DNA from: Acidimicrobiia bacterium
GTDB lineage: Bacteria > Actinomycetota > Acidimicrobiia > Spongiisociales > ZC4RG35
Assembly (NCBI GenBank): GCA_025929005.1
Contig: JAICND010000095.1
Location: forward strand, 1-6,361
DNA length: 6,361 bases
Reading direction: 5' to 3'
Position 1 is the first letter of the stretch; every line of letters begins with the position of its first letter. Under the pieces are notes generated by a model. It saw only the letters and a list, made by a program, of their open reading frames with translations. It was not told where the DNA came from and did no database searches. Shown piece by piece: positions 6,105 to 6,361 of this stretch. A program made the translations under genes and the position numbers.

Positions 6105-6305
6105 ATGTTTTCACCCAAAGGTCCCGAATGGATCATCATCCTCGTGGTGGTGCTTTTGATCTTCGGCGCCCGCAAACTTCCTGAACTGGCCCGATCGATC
6201 GGCGCATCGGCCAAGGAGTTCCGCAAGGGAATCCAGGAGGGTGCGCAGGAAGCCGACGCCGCTACCAACGAGGGCATGCCCGTCGAAAAGGACGCCCAGT
6301 CCTGA
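6105..6305 (+). CDS. tatA: Sec-independent (Tat) protein translocase subunit TatA
   Basis: This 66-residue protein is a TatA subunit. Many copies assemble with TatC (and TatB where present) at the cytoplasmic membrane to pass folded twin-arginine signal proteins. It shows the family layout in order: a short N-terminus with E8 next to W9, one short membrane helix (about residues 9-20), the conserved hinge FGARKLPELAR (20-30), an amphipathic helix (SIGASAKEFRKGIQEG, 31-46) and a short acidic, disordered tail. The helix sequence and length favour TatA over the longer TatB. The start is set by the AAGGAGGG site. No tatC is visible in the window. It is separated from the Mrr-like gene by 194 bp and probably has its own promoter. 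Confidence 0.92.
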   Translation: MFSPKGPEWIIILVVVLLIFGARKLPELARSIGASAKEFRKGIQEGAQEADAATNEGMPVEKDAQS

Positions 6306-6361
6306 GGGTTGGTCTGAGAGTGGGCACGTCTGACTAGGGTCAGGTCAGGGCCCGCTCGTAC

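Noticed and set aside
5974..6159. Plus-strand GTG-started frame of 61 codons running into tatA
   Set aside because: It overlaps tatA in another frame, has no SD, and covers the inverted repeats; the translation resembles nothing known to me.
6330..6343. Hairpin CTGAC-TAGG-GTCAG after tatA as a terminator, or its TAGGGT as a -10 box for a gene to the right
   Set aside because: The stem is only 5 bp with no T-tract; the TAGGGT has no -35 at normal spacing (TTGGTC is 20 bp away) and the downstream gene lies outside the window.

Overview
The window is GC-rich DNA from a bacterium, packed with genes whose codons mostly end in G or C. The protein families, a GTG start, weak or absent Shine-Dalgarno (SD) sequences at most starts, and the TatA sequence suggest a high-GC actinomycete-type organism, possibly an Acidimicrobiia-like lineage. 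That placement is an inference from style; there is no rRNA or marker gene here to settle it.

Layout. Two gene blocks diverge from a gap of only 23 bp (2795-2817). Leftward on the minus strand, three genes lie almost end to end: an MFS_3/EntS-type exporter (2794-1604), a small DUF2277 protein (1594-1385) and a DHA2/EmrB-QacA-type drug exporter (1378 to the left edge, 3' end missing). The gaps are 9 and 6 bp, so they look like one operon for efflux. Rightward on the plus strand, a large ClC anion channel/transporter with two CBS domains and a C-terminal RCK_C-like domain (2818-4941) is followed 12 bp later by a membrane-anchored protein with a degenerate Mrr-like nuclease-fold domain (4954-5910). 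A 194-bp non-coding gap rich in inverted repeats (5911-6104) then leads to a tatA gene with a strong ribosome binding site (6105-6305). The last 56 bases hold no gene I can support.

How it fits together. Every recognisable protein except DUF2277 is a membrane protein: two proton-driven exporters, an anion channel/exchanger, a single-pass protein with a cytoplasmic domain, and a Tat translocase subunit. The least ordinary items are the Mrr-like membrane protein next to the ClC gene, an aspartate in the ClC selectivity-filter motif, and the paired and tandem stems upstream of tatA. I see no insertion sequence, CRISPR array, tRNA, rRNA or phage gene. I do not claim a proven new system; the ClC plus membrane-anchored Mrr-like pair is the best candidate for follow-up.
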